Shown here: in pieces, positions 48,801 to 59,900 of the stretch
Numbering within the stretch: position 1 is the first letter of the stretch
Layout: each line of letters starts with the position of its first letter
NCBI GenBank assembly: GCA_013397935.1
Contig: VZRN01005629.1
Coordinates: 1,065,228 to 1,129,227, forward strand
Reading direction: 5' to 3'
Source of the DNA: Dasyornis broadbenti
Lineage: Eukaryota > Chordata > Aves > Passeriformes > Dasyornithidae
Length of the DNA stretch: 64,000 nt
The notes under the pieces: generated by a model
The model's input: only the letters and a program-made list of their open reading frames with translations
The model's database searches: none
What the model was told of the DNA's origin: nothing
Translations under genes and position numbers: made by a program

Positions 48801-51800
48801 CAGTTGTGTTATACAGTAGTGCATAAAGTAGGTCATAGTTTGTTCACTTTTATGCTGAAACAACCAGGTGTCAAACCATAGCATCAGTCCTGTACATTAA
48901 GATGAGGGAAAAATGTTGTCTGCCACCCAAATTAGATGGTAAGGATGTTTGAACTTATTGCATATACATTTAGGACAAAAGCCAGTCCTCAAACAGTCAC
49001 AAATTTTGCAGATTTTTGAATTTTCCACTCACAGGAGCTAATGAACAGTAAATCCAGACACATTCCAGTGCTTCCTTTAGCCATCATCTGTGCCTCAGCC
49101 CTGCAACGCATACATGATAAACTGCGTCAAATGAGCTGCATTCCCAAGAAACGCGGCAGACCAAGTAGTAGATGACTTTATTGTAGCAGGAGTAGCAGGG
49201 CAAAAATAGCAGCTGACAGTTGTGCTCCTCAAGAGCACCCCCCGCCTCACCTCCAAAGAAATTAATCACAGTCCCCACTAAGTGCTTATCATTGCAGTGG
49301 TGGCTATAGTGTCCTATGATTTAGAATGTGCCTGTGACTAAAGCATAGCTTAATCATGTTTTCTCACTATTAAAAAATAAGAGTAAGGAGTAAAAAGACT
49401 GGAAAATACAGTAAAGAGACTGAAACATAGTGCTAACAAATTAAATTGTGCTGATAATATGACCTATTCAGGTGGAAATACCAGTACTAGAAGAGATAAG
49501 TGAGATGTGAGATTTTTTCTTAACTTAAAGCACTTAAGGGCCTCAGTTCCTCTGTGTCTCAGGACTTAAAACAGGAGCTGATTTTTTAGAAGTACACAAA
49601 ATACTGATCGTGCTGCTGATGAGCATGATTGTGTTACTTCTACTTAAATCTGATCTTGCACTGCCTTAAATTAGGCATTCTCTGTAAATAGTTTTCATAC
49701 CTTCAGTTACACAAACATCTTGGGATTTAAAGTGCTTGTAATTTTCATGACTCTGGCCTTCTGTGAGAATGGTTTTCTTGGCATTGCCCTGAGTCTGGCA
49801 GCAGTGCACAGTTGCAATCCCCACAGTGTAAATGGCATCCTGGGGCAGTTTGTTCTGCCCAGTTATGTCCATGCGCCTTTCCCCAGCATGCAGGAAATCT
49901 CAGTAGAGAAAAAGGAATGGTCTCCATTGCAGCAGAATCAGTTCTGCGGTGGTGGGAATTGGCCCTGCACGCAGTGACTATGGACATGGAGGGATGAAAT
50001 GGGGATGGTGCTGCTGAAGTTCAACTTTCAATACTTTTTAAAATGCGACTGAAAACTGAAATGGGTCCCTCACTCTGTTGAAAGAATGATAGCACTTGTA
50101 AGTCTGAAATGGTTAAAATTCAGCATAAGGAATGGCCCAGTTGTAAGCCAGGTTGTTGATGTTGACGTTTATTCATTGTTTTTGGGTATGTGTTGTCTGG
50201 AAGAAACAGGCTGGATTATCAGGTAGTGTAAGTTGTTCTAAACATCTTCCTTAGGCATTTCAAAATATTTTAAGCAAGTTAGTTCAGTTTGAGGTGTCAT
50301 AGCCTGAAAAAACATAGCCAGGCACCTTCTTTCTTCATCTTTCCAGCTTATCTGAATCCTGAGGACATCTTACTTTTCTATCTGCATAGGAAGCAAGTAT
50401 ATGTCAAAAACTATTTCAATAACTGCCTGAAATCGAGATTTATGCTGACAGCCTGTGCTTCCTGTTTGGTGTGATGTGATTGGAAATTGTTATGCTTAAG
50501 TAACACAGGTTATGATAAGACATGGACACTACTGACTAAAAGCACAGCTAGAAGATACCTAAAACACCTGCTCATTTTAATGTGAAAGTGTGTGAGCCCT
50601 GAGGTTTTTGAATGTGACAGTTTTTATTAAATACTTGCAAAGGTCAGCCTCATCACATCAAGGAATATTAGATAAAATTCAATGCAATAGAACGTATTTT
50701 GTATACACAACATTCATAGTTATATGGTATATTGCACCCACTCTTGATTTTTCTCCTTAACAGCTGTACAAACAGAAGCCCTAAAATCCAGAAGGGTCTT
50801 GTGCCACTGAGGCACTGGACATGTATTGCCTTAACCATTGTAAAACAGGGTTTATCCTGCTGCTGCAGTCTGATTTTGGGTTTCTAAGGGATTGGCTGTG
50901 TTCCTCCTCACACACCACTTTTCCTGTATGCTTTCTATGAGCCGAGATCTTCCAGGCTGGGAGCACATTGAGCACCTTAAATTAGCACATGGGCCTGTTG
51001 CAGCCCAGTATTCTCGGTATGCACCAAGAGGATTTTGTTGCTGGTTTTCAGTTGCATGCCTTGGAAGGGTAACTAAGCTCTCCTGAAATGGTATGTATAA
51101 AAGGGGATTTTGGGGGGCTTATTTGGCTTTTTTTGCCTCCAGCATAGCTTTATATGTAAATCTCCCAACAAACTTTCTTGATGTAAGAGGTGTATAGTAC
51201 AGATGCATCTTCTGAAGTGTAGGAAATAGAAAAGAAGACTTTTTAATGTCAAAAGGGCGTTTGTAAAATTTTAAAATATCGAAACAAGAATAAGATATCT
51301 GAAATCACACAAGTAGAATGAGGAAACCAGACTGTTGTATCAGCAGAAGAAAAACATTAGGTTAATCTGTATTACAGCATTCTGAAAGAATACAGAGCTT
51401 TGAAAACAGCTTTCACTAGGGGGTGGGACATTTTACTTTTATGTAGAGCTTTTGTTCATTTAGAATTGTTTACTCCAGCAAGCAACCCTGTGCTCTTTGT
51501 TTGACTGATTTTTCCCATTTGGCAGACCCTTTGCAATCACATGGATAACATTCTTCTTTCCACTGAGACATAGAAAAACTATTCTTTATTGACCTTGCTT
51601 GTTGTCCTAAATGACAAAAATATATTTATATACTAGGTGAACTGTATGACTTCATCACTTACTTTTAATTGAAAATTCTTCAAAGCAAAAAGCTCAAAGA
51701 GCTGCTTTCAATTTTTTTTTTTTTATAACAATCCAGTGACTTCTTAACTAGCAAACAGCTCTGCCCTCAGCTACACATGCACAACTCCCACAGCTGGCAG

Positions 51801-52060
51801 AGAGAACTGTGTGCAAATATCTGAGTGCTGAAGCTGTGTCAAAACATGAAAAAAAATGCCATGCAAAGAAGAAATACACTTTTTGGGTTGGGCAGGGGAC
51901 TTTTATTTATTTATTGAACAATGGAGTATTTGCTGTGGAAGTATGGATGTTTTATTTTTTGTTTCTGTGCCTGTTAATTTTTTTTTGTATGATTGCAGTG
52001 AGAAGCAGATCAGAAGAGCTGGACAAACGTACACAAAATCCTTCAACATCTCAATTTTAG
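18761..52060 (+). CDS. IQCK: IQCK, IQ motif-containing protein K (5' end not found)
   Basis: Eight exons (18761-18834, 20075-20213, 21562-21659, 26038-26090, 26204-26281, 35401-35485, 41320-41431, 51999-52060) join without a frame break into 232 residues. Human IQCK has about 287 as I recall, so roughly 55 N-terminal residues are missing. The segment FLEYYIFPVLLPGLAALLHE...PSDFLTEWLYNKNPK resembles a Dpy-30/RIIa-type dimerisation motif. A complete IQ motif, IQSFWRGYRVR, predicts calmodulin binding and is split by the intron after GYR. It is followed by a basic helix, IQELRRWQKKLREE. Such proteins are usually ciliary or flagellar, but that location is inference. IQCK is divergent from KNOP1 and convergent with GPRC5B. 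The last exon is the least conserved and rests mainly on phase. Confidence 0.92.
18835..20074 (+). other. IQCK intron
   Basis: Non-coding. I see no repeat family or RNA gene in it. Confidence 0.85.
20075..20213 (+). CDS. IQCK: IQCK coding exon
   Basis: The acceptor is TTGAACAG and the donor GTAAGT. It has 46 codons plus one base, beginning VPLEAGILQPSDKEELF and ending PPDPKT. Its sequence is weakly conserved, but the phase joins exactly to the next exon to rebuild KTCSPR. Confidence 0.85.
20214..21561 (+). other. IQCK intron
   Basis: Non-coding, with a 17-nt near-palindrome at 20665-20681 and no recognised repeat. Confidence 0.85.
21562..21659 (+). CDS. IQCK: IQCK coding exon with Dpy-30-like segment
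   Basis: The acceptor is TTTGCTCAG and the donor GTTAGT. It reads (C)SPRQFLEYYIFPVLLPGL, then AALLHEAEKEEYLK, the most recognisable IQCK block. Confidence 0.93.
21660..26037 (+). other. IQCK intron
   Basis: About 4.4 kb of AT-rich sequence. Short open frames on both strands (for example 25194-25721) show no family features. No repeat was recognised. Confidence 0.85.
26038..26090 (+). CDS. IQCK: IQCK coding exon
   Basis: The acceptor is ATCTTTAG and the donor GTAAGT. It reads AKRTTFIPSDFLTEWLY plus two bases of Asn. Only 113 bases separate it from the next exon. Confidence 0.93.
26204..26281 (+). CDS. IQCK: IQCK coding exon
   Basis: The acceptor is TTTTTCTTCAG and the donor GTAAGT. It reads KNPKRKDESFTELFSIPFVK and then DWLKD, plus two bases of a His codon. 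Confidence 0.93.
26282..35400 (+). other. IQCK intron (9.1 kb)
   Basis: AT-rich, with A/C-rich low-complexity sequence around 28465-28520 and a stretch at about 34040-34330 whose texture suggests a conserved non-coding element. It ends with an A13T9 tract at the acceptor. No repeat family was recognised. Confidence 0.8.
35401..35485 (+). CDS. IQCK: IQCK coding exon with first part of the IQ motif
   Basis: An unusual acceptor (A13 then T9 then AAG, 35376-35400) precedes the exon, and the donor is GTAAGA. It reads PRPPVPLSLLLSEEEASLL and IQSFWRGYR. The first base completes a His codon. Confidence 0.94.
38104..38153. repeat. Short direct/inverted repeat cluster
   Basis: The 13-mer TATTCTAGACTAA occurs at 38116-38128 and again at 38141-38153 (period 25). 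The inverted 7-mers TAGACTA/TAGTCTA flank the spacer. Confidence 0.8.
40147..40311 (-). mobile_element. CR1 LINE 3' fragment (5'-truncated)
   Basis: The + strand reads the reverse complement of the avian CR1 3' end: ATCATAGAATCATGG, then GTTGGAAGGGACCTTAAAGA, CCATGGGCAGGGACACGTGC, CCAGGTTGCTCCAAGCCCCA, TCCAACCTGGCCTTGGACA and GGATGGGGCAGCCACAGCTT. The terminal (ATTCTATG)n-like tail is at the low-coordinate end. About 165 bp remains, with a typical 5' truncation. CR1 is the dominant bird LINE. Confidence 0.95.
41320..41431 (+). CDS. IQCK: IQCK coding exon completing the IQ motif
   Basis: The acceptor is CCTTTCACAG and the donor GTAATT. It reads VRCDSEIQELRRWQKKLREE, then RHITKIVKEFWTKQEAK, plus one base. 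It closely follows human IQCK. Confidence 0.94.
41739..41783. repeat. Near-perfect 45-nt palindrome
   Basis: The left arm (41739-41760) is the exact reverse complement of the right arm (41762-41783), 22 bp each, with a single central T. The flanks do not match. It could extrude as a cruciform. It lies 308 bp after an IQCK exon. Confidence 0.97.
42769..42829. repeat. Nested inverted repeat
   Basis: Outer 10-bp arms TTTGGTTTAA (42769-42778) and TTAAACCAAA (42820-42829) enclose an inner pair AACTGAATT/AATTCAGTT (42777-42785, 42790-42798). The inner pair shares two bases with the outer left arm. Confidence 0.8.
45431..45478. repeat. 24-bp tandem duplication, two copies
   Basis: Units 45431-45454 and 45455-45478 share a 20-base core with one difference (TATCAGAATTA versus TAGCAGAATTA), rich in AATTAATT motifs. 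Confidence 0.85.
51999..52060 (+). CDS. IQCK: IQCK terminal coding exon
   Basis: A polypyrimidine tract and ATTGCAG acceptor lead into two bases that complete Val. It then reads RSRSEELDKRTQNPSTSQF and TAG (52058-52060). The phase is right and the length close to the human tail, but identity is low. Confidence 0.72.
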
Positions 52061-53384
52061 TTTCCTCACTAAAATTGCAAAGCACAGACCTCATGGACTT
52101 TGTGATACTGATTTAGAAACTCTCTTAACATTAGAGTTTTACATGTGAGGCATTGTAAATCAAAGGCAGATTATGTAAAGGACCCAGCATGCCAAACCAA
52201 AATTCAGTCTTAGTCTAAGTGAGCACAATTCTGTTAAAACAGATGGAATGGTGCACATCTAGCCAAAAATGCCGAATCTGTGTTTATCTTGAATGCTCAC
52301 TTAAAACCTTTTCTGACAGGAAAAAAACCTCTGGATGAAATTAAATGGGGTTACACCCACATGCAGGCAAGTGTTAAAGCAAAGGCAAAAATCATTTATA
52401 ATTAGCTGGACTTCTCCAACTCCTGCAGAGCTGTGACAATTTACACAAATCCAGGCTCTGTTCAGAATGGTCTAATTTGCAGAAACACTGTGCCCCTGCC
52501 ATTCCGATGGAAGGCAATGAGAGCTGGGGTTGCTCTGCATTTCTGCAGGGGAGAAAAGTCAAAGGCCCTTTTGTTACCACGTAGCACATGTGCTGAGAAA
52601 GTGTAGAATTAAGATCCCAGTGTCAGCATTTTCAGCAATCTTACGCAGGCTACGTACTTATATCAGGTCCAAGCACAGTAAAAATCAGATTGGGCCCCCT
52701 GCTAAGAAACCCTTATTATTTCTTTAACTTAGTCCTGTCAAGCACATTCCTCTCTAGGCCTTTATAATTTCACAATTAGAGAAGATAGTAGCAGAACTGC
52801 AAATAATTCTGTGTAGTCAAAGGTGAAGTTGTTTTGAATGAACATGAGATAAAACACAGGTGGTCTCTAGCACTTGCTGTGGTTTCACATGGATTTCTTC
52901 CATCACCTACACAGACTTTGTCTTCACTGCTACATCAGTACCCACCCCTTGTTTTTTTTCCTGGTTGGTGATGATGGTTATTACACCAGATCTGGAAAAT
53001 CAAACCATTTGGACAAAAAACTCTCATCCTGCACTCTTCAAGCCCAGCTGTATTCTTCTGTCCCCTCCTTTTCACAAGCGTGAGCAACTGAGCCAGGACA
53101 GGAAACTGCTGAGCCAACGAGGGAAAAAAAAAATCCCTTTTGTGTTAAGAGTTTGGCTGCTGAGCTCCTTGACTGGCTCACCGTGGGTATGATAGGTGCC
53201 AGAGCTAAGGGTAAGTGTAGGAATGTGGCCAAAGGTGGAGGAATGTGGTTTAGGAGCCCTTTCCTTCAGTTTAACTTTGCTTATATTGAGGAAGCGCACC
53301 AAGGGACAATGCTGTCTGTAGTACTGCTTATTGCAATGGAAAAATTCTGGGTGGATTTTAAAACCAAGTGGACACAAACATTGT
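52061..53384 (+). other. IQCK 3' UTR / convergent tail region
   Basis: Follows the IQCK stop. No canonical AATAAA was found on the + strand before 53431-53436, so the IQCK 3' end is not fixed and may overlap the GPRC5B 3' UTR. No repeat was recognised. Confidence 0.5.
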
Positions 53385-53401
53385 AAGTAAATAGTAAAGC
53401 C

Positions 53402-53407
53402 TTTATT
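53402..53407 (-). terminator. Polyadenylation signal for GPRC5B (distal)
   Basis: AATAAA on the minus strand about 3.5 kb past the GPRC5B stop, the last such signal before the IQCK tail region. Confidence 0.45.
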
Positions 53408-54095
53408 CTCGTTAAGAACAGCATTTTGAAAATAAAACATTTGCCCATGCTTTACAACCTTTGTAGTTTTGTATACTTATGTACAGTCATCATGGTACAC
53501 ATTGATTGTCTTGAAAATCCATTAAAGATGTACTTAATAAGATACCAGTACGCAACAATCAGCGGAAAAAAGGGTACGTTATAAAACACACGTTAATACA
53601 TTTAATAAATATATATTATCTATCAAAAATGAGCTTTAGCTCTCATCAATTAATAAAAAGCACCTGCTTTGTAATCCTGTAAGTTGGTAGAATAGTCCAA
53701 TTGTTTTATTATAAAAGCTACAATGCTCCCTTTTGTATGACCTTTGGTTAGACCCAAGGCATCGAGCTCAAACAAAGCCAACCAAGATGCCTGTGTTTAG
53801 ATTAAAAGCAGAAACAACTAATTCTGTAGTATTTCATGTACCTTGTTTATAGAAACAACTGGATGTATTGAGAGCGTTCTTCTGAAGATGCTACATATCT
53901 TCTGGCAAGTGTCAAACACCCTCAACCCATCTGAAAGCAGGACAGGATCTGTATGACTTTGAACTCTTTTCCAGCCATTGATCAAAAGCTGGTCATTATA
54001 AATCTTGCTTTGGTAATAGTTTTGGCAGATGCTTTGTGATTTCATTTTTCTGCATGGAAACACCATGAGCACATAACCATTAAGGGATGACATAG

Positions 54096-54118
54096 TAGCT
54101 TTTATAGTATAAAAGCTA
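54096..54118. other. 23-nt palindrome in the GPRC5B 3' UTR
   Basis: Arms TAGCTTTTATA and TATAAAAGCTA (11 bp) around a single G. Confidence 0.7.
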
Positions 54119-54437
54119 GTTATAATTAGGAGAACTGTGAAAGGCTTGTGCTTACTTACTTATTATGTTGTTCACAGATGCTCTACATTCTAGAAAACTT
54201 TCAAAAAAGGCAAAAGTAAATACTGTAACAAAAATATAAGTTAACATAAAGATGCCTTTCTTCAATTACAGTTTTATTTTGGGGCATTTTACATCACAGA
54301 CTAGTGACTTACAAAAAAAAAAAGTTGCTCATTACTAAGTATAAAGTTGGAAAATAAAGACCCTCCTAATCTATTGCCACACTTTCACCACCACACGTTA
54401 AACCCAATCCTGCTAATTTTTAATTTTGTGAATAGTC

Positions 54438-54469
54438 CACATGACTAACCCAGCGAGACTAGTCATGTG
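54438..54469. other. Stem-loop in the GPRC5B 3' UTR
   Basis: Perfect 10-bp arms CACATGACTA (54438-54447) and TAGTCATGTG (54460-54469) around a 12-nt loop. Both strands can fold. Confidence 0.6.
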
Positions 54470-55167
54470 AACAGCAGTTTGTAGTATCTGGCCATATCTC
54501 TGCATAAGCCCTGAAATTCCAAACAACTTCATCAGAAGCAGGATTGGGAACTGTATTTATCAATTCAGTCACATCTAGAAAAAGAAAAAAAAGTTTCTTA
54601 AGGTAATTATATCTTTCACAGGTTTTGTCAAAGGTCTGTAAAATGTGTATTGTAATTCATAAGTCTTGGTTGTAGCATGATAAACTTTTAAAAAGAAAGC
54701 TGTCCTACCATTTATGCCATGGTCATCTTATATATTTTTATGATAGTTTTATGAGAGATTTTATTAACTGGTTTTTAAAAGCAAAATTCTGCAGGCAAGT
54801 GATGGTAATAGTTTTTTAATTATTCCAAATTATGTGTCTTCTGGGTAGGTATCATTATCTTAAATATTATCTTATTTGATCAAAGCTCTGCTCATAACAA
54901 GCAAAATGTATTTCTAAGTCACTAGATAGCATGCAATATCCACCCCTACCCTACTTGGTTACTAAGGCCATCTAGTTACATACAAAATGAAATAAAGGAT
55001 CCCTAAAACAAGCACATGCTTCCTTTGCCTCAAGGAGGAACGGGCAGGGGGGAGCTGACATGCTCCTTCACTCATGCATGACAGAAAAACATTGCTTCTG
55101 GAGGAGAAGGCTTTGAAATAAAACCCCATAAGATGATCATGGCAAGAATGGCAATATATCTTTTTCC

Positions 55168-55184
55168 ATATATATATATATATA
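55168..55184. repeat. TA dinucleotide run
   Basis: A short AT alternating microsatellite followed by further TATA-rich sequence. Confidence 0.85.
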
Positions 55185-56903
55185 CATATATCTGTGTGCA
55201 ACACTTAGGGACTGGTCTTGCAGCCTCTGTACCTGTATGTAGACCTACTGGTGTTGATGGGACTACTCATGGGAGTACAAGTCTGCAGGACTAGGTTCCT
55301 AATTCAGTAGAAATGGAGGTACATGAGGAATCAGGAAGACTTGAAAAATAAAAAGCTTGTCTTTCTTTTGCAGTATACAGCAAGTAACTTCCTTCTGTGA
55401 AGCTACTAAGCTATTCAGTTATTTGTACATTTTATTCTTTTTTTTAGTTTGAAAATATATATTTTTATTACAGCATATGCAAAGTTTGTTATATGTTTCC
55501 TATGCCTTCAAGTAAAAACAATTAGCTTTTAGTACTGAGGAAAGCTAAGATTAACATTGGCCAAACAGTGAGGATACAGTGATGTTTTCAATGTCCGATA
55601 TGCATTAAATGTTAAAGAAAGGAATGATTGCTTGAACGTAATGAAAAACCATGGCACAACAAATGGGCAATGGGAGCCTTTTAAATAACCTGGAGGAAAC
55701 AAAGATGAAAAGCTTTGAAAAGTCTGCCTTATATCAACTCAAGAAAATGGATGGGGAGGGGAGGAGTAGGGGAGAAACCACCTTAAACAAACAAAAACAA
55801 CAACAAACCACCTCCAGCACAGAGATTCTACTCTCTAGGCACTAAAATGCACAACCACATTTAAATGCACAAACAACTGCAGTCGAGGGGACTGGACTAC
55901 TCGTACGAACAGGGGCTCAGGAGGTCTCACCCTCTCTGCTGCCGAGTGTCACCCACAGGGTCGGTGCTCCTCATCTCCCTTGGCTCTTGCTAGACCCCAG
56001 CCCAGCCCAGCCAGCTCAGGAGCGCTTCCTTCCCTCCACCAACACCACCAACTGCTGCTGCCAACATCAGCCACGTCCTCTCCCAGCTCAGTCTGCAAAA
56101 ATACATCCCTCCAAGGAACGGCTTGGCCTGCAGGAGCCGTGGGAGCGCGCGGCTCTTTGCTCACACCCGGGCTGGGGCTGGATACCAGGGAATCCATCCC
56201 ACAAGGCCGAGGAGAGCAGCCTGTGCCGCACCTACACTTCTTCCCTCTGCCCCGAGAAGCTCCAGAACGCGCATGGAACATGCACAGACCTTTCATCCCT
56301 CCAGAGCTGCCTCTCCTAGGCCAGCTGTTTGAAGAGCAGAGGATCAGCCTACGGCACAAGGGGGACTGGGTTGCCACAGCCTGACAATGTCTGACTACAC
56401 ATGATGCTGCGTGACTGTACAGTACAGCTAGGGAAGGAGCAAACAAGGGACTTCTCATGGTGTTTGAAATGATGAGAAAAGGAGCAAAATGGAAAGAAAT
56501 CCTGCATGTTTTCACACTAGTGGCAATCTCTTGTGGCAACATGAATTAAGTTTAGGTGAGAGGAGGGTATTTTGCAAGCAACTGGCAACCACCAAAACCA
56601 GGCTTGCCTGGCACACAAGTTACAGACAAGAGAATACCTTACACTTCAGAATACAATATCCCCTCTTCCAATTTAAGGTGTGCCTACTTCTGTTTTAAAT
56701 TAGATTCAGTTTCAGCTTTACAATTTTGTTTTTGCAATTCTCAATTCAATGGTGTTCACATTTAGGCAAAATCCTCTGTAGGATTTCAAAAGATCCTGGA
56801 TGTTTTGTTGCTTTGTTCTGGTACTGTTATGGATTCCTTCCCTCAAAGACACACTGCCAGGGAACAACATCTGCAACAAGGATTCTCTACAGCCTACAGC
56901 CTT

Positions 56904-56948
56904 TCACCAGAGGTGTCGTCCAGTGTAACTTGGCGGAGCAGTTGGTAT
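56904..56948 (-). CDS. GPRC5B: GPRC5B terminal coding exon
   Basis: After a TTATTTCCAG acceptor it reads IPTAPPSYTGRHLW and TGA. It is too short for a long-ORF search but is recognisable as the human C-terminus with one change (H to Y). Confidence 0.95.
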   Translation of the reverse strand: MPTAPPSYTGRHLW

Positions 56949-59900
56949 CTGGAAATAAGGATAATAAACCCATAACTGAGAGATCTAGACTGTTCAAAAA
57001 TCGGTGTTATCATGCTACATGTACATGATAGCTTTCCAGATGGTAGTTCTAGAGCAAAGTGATACAAAGAAACTCATTTTCCACCCATACAGTGCATTTA
57101 TCTCTCTGTTAAACCATGACTATATACACGTGAGCTTTGTATCCACCTCAGAACAAAGCAAAACAAACAAAAAATATCCCAAACCAAATTCTCAAGCTTC
57201 TCATCCTTTACGTGCCTTCTCCCTGAGCTGCACATTCTGGTATCAGAAAACAGGCAGAGATGAACCCAAACATCAGAAGGATGCAATCCATTACTGACAG
57301 CAAAGCCAAGCCTTTTGATTTTACTCAAGTTGATATGTTTCACACGGTCTTACTCTTGCAGGAGAATTCTTGTATCTAGTCACTCTTGTTCACCAAAATC
57401 AGCCAAAACTTTACTTACTTAAAAACAAAACCAGACCTGCAATCAGTTCATGTTATTTGGTTTTAAATGTAGAGGTTGAGTTATGGAATCAGCTCATGAT
57501 TCAAAAGAAAGAAAACCCAACTTACATGAGTATAAACTGGCTCATGAGTAGATTTTTAAGAAGCATGTAGATATGCATGAAAAATGTGGGGATGAAAATT
57601 CTTCTTTTTTAACAGTATGCCTGCTATATGAAATGTCTTAAGTGAAAATTAGACATCATGTGAAAAAACATTTGGAAAGTCCGTTTGGCATCACTAAAAC
57701 AATTTTACAACAACCAGGCTGTAAAAATACAGGTCTGTCAAAGAATAACATGCCGAACTATTGTCTAAGGAAGAAAAATTGATGCTATTAACATTAAAAT
57801 ATTCTATATTCCTCTTTTATGAATCTCTTTTCAAGAGATGTACAAATCTGTAAGTTAAAAGAATTACATGTATTTTAGAAGAAAATGGAAGATATGTGAG
57901 AGACCACCATTATCTGCAACAATTATTTAAAGTAATGTACTGCCTGAAAACATTTGTGTGACTCACATCATCTTGAAAAAAACCAGGTTAGAAATGGTGT
58001 CACTTAATAGTTATGTTAAATACCTTAACAGAAATTTAATTTGAAAGGGCCATTGAATATGTTGTCTCACAAAAAAACTTGGTTCACTGAAGCTGCACTG
58101 CAAAATGTGAATAGCCAAGCAAACAAATGCAAATACTTGTTAATTACATATTTTCTAGAGGGAAGGGAAGCATTACATGCATATTTGCTGCCTTAAATTT
58201 TCATTTATAGCTTTCCCCCTGCTGTGATTAAGCTGAAAGCAGGTTTTTCAATTAGTAGTGGCTGTATATATCAGTGCATATCAAAAATTTTTTAAATCAT
58301 CACATTTTGATACTTACAGTCCCACCATTTAGCACAACTGCCATCTCAGTTGGCTGATAAACATTGCTTCTAAAAGGAGCACTAGGCCGGCTTCCCAAAC
58401 TGCCGTTTCGAAATCCTGCGGTTCTTAGCGCTGTGTTTGGAAAAGAGAGATCACTCTTAGAACACAATTAAAGCTGTGCAATCACAGGATATCTTCCTTC
58501 CAGTTTAGTTATTGGGAACTTTGCCAAAGATTTTAACTTCCACCTTGCCATGCCAGTTTCCACACTGCTGTTGAACAGCTGTTTCTCTTTCATGTTGAGA
58601 ACGGATCTCAGAAGAATCAGATTTACATTAAATGAACTGTTTTCTGCGGAGGGGGGAAATTTTAATGGAACCAAAGTTTTGAAGCTTGTTTCATCTCATT
58701 TCAGTGAGAGCTCAATCTCTTCAGTCACTGAACCTGTGATGTATCTTGCACAATACGTTTTGCGAAGTGCTCCCTGTGCTGGTCTGGATACTGTGGGGTT
58801 AAGTGAATTGTATTACATTTTGCTTTCTATCAAACTCAGTGGACAGGGATCCGAAGCCTTGCTGAAGCCAGTAAGCATGCTCACAACCCCCTGGGCATTA
58901 CTTCAGCATGACTAGCAAATAAGGATTTTCCAGATGTTTCAGATTATATTTACTCTGAGAAACTAGAAAGATGGAGTAAATACTGCTTTTGAATAGCTTA
59001 AGCATGGCAAATGGCTGAAGCAAAAGAGGAGATACTGATTGTCCTTCTGGATGTTTATACCAGGAATAAATCAGTCTTCCCCATTAATTTTAGCACAAGT
59101 TTGGGTTCAAGATGTAAATTCTGAATGAGATATGCATAGTGAGGGATATGCTGCTCTCTCTAAACCAGTCTGGGGATTGGCACATACAAACTCCCTCTTT
59201 AATTTCGAAGGTAAATAATGGCTTCACTGAACTCAGACGTGGCCAGGGAACAGAGCTCATTTATCCACACGGCATGCGTGGTTACAACAGGCAATACTCA
59301 TCTGTCAGCTGCTAAATAGAAACATGCCTGGTTCAGGCACCTGGGGCAAGAATTTCTCTTAGATTTAATTCAAATTACAATTCTACAGTCTCTGGCTGAA
59401 ATCGTGAATGAGCTGAAGTTCATGAGAATTTCAGCACAGACTTTAATGAAGCCAGGATTTATCTCCAATATAGTTGCTCTGTGTAGAAGATTTAAATGGA
59501 CTGCCATATGCTGTCCTCTATCCACTGCTACTCCTCTCTTTGGGAGTTGTGCACCAAGATGAAGAACAGTATTGATTTAGCATGGAAATTTAGAAATTCC
59601 ACCCTGCAAATGCTCAGCTATTGACTTCAGATACATATAGACCCTCACGTGCTCTGTATTTTAAAATTACATATTTTTTGCAGAACACTGAGAGGACGAA
59701 GGGTGAAAATGCCTAAGCTGCAATTAAGTACTTTTAAAATAGATATTTAGCCATCTCAGGGTCAGTAGCTTTTTTTTTTTTTTTTTTGGTTATTTGTGTC
59801 ATAAACACACATGATTGCACTGGTATTTGCTAGTACACAAAGAAAAAAAAATATCATGCATACCATCATAAAAATATTTACACATTTATAGAAAATATTT

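Larger units (their letters stand above)
41432..51998 (+). other. IQCK intron (10.6 kb)
   Basis: Includes G/T-rich and A-rich simple sequence (41446-41480, 41900-41930), the 45-nt palindrome at 41739-41783, a nested stem-loop at 42769-42829, a GC-richer patch at about 43540-43760, a 24-bp tandem duplication at 45431-45478 and a protein-like minus-strand frame at 48117-48362. Confidence 0.8.
53385..56903 (-). other. GPRC5B: GPRC5B 3' UTR (end inferred)
   Basis: Runs from the GPRC5B stop to a minus-strand AATAAA at 53407-53402. Earlier hexamers (near 55436, 55465 and 54265) could give shorter forms. It contains a GC-rich block at 55860-56390, a TA dinucleotide run near 55168-55184, two small stem-loops (54096-54118 and 54438-54469), and an acceptor-like site followed by a 37-codon frame at 54574-54459. 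Confidence 0.6.

Noticed and set aside
55949..56542. 197-codon minus-strand and 134-codon plus-strand frames
   Set aside because: GC-rich composition opens several frames at once, and the residues look like random GC-rich translation. The region lies in the GPRC5B 3' UTR.
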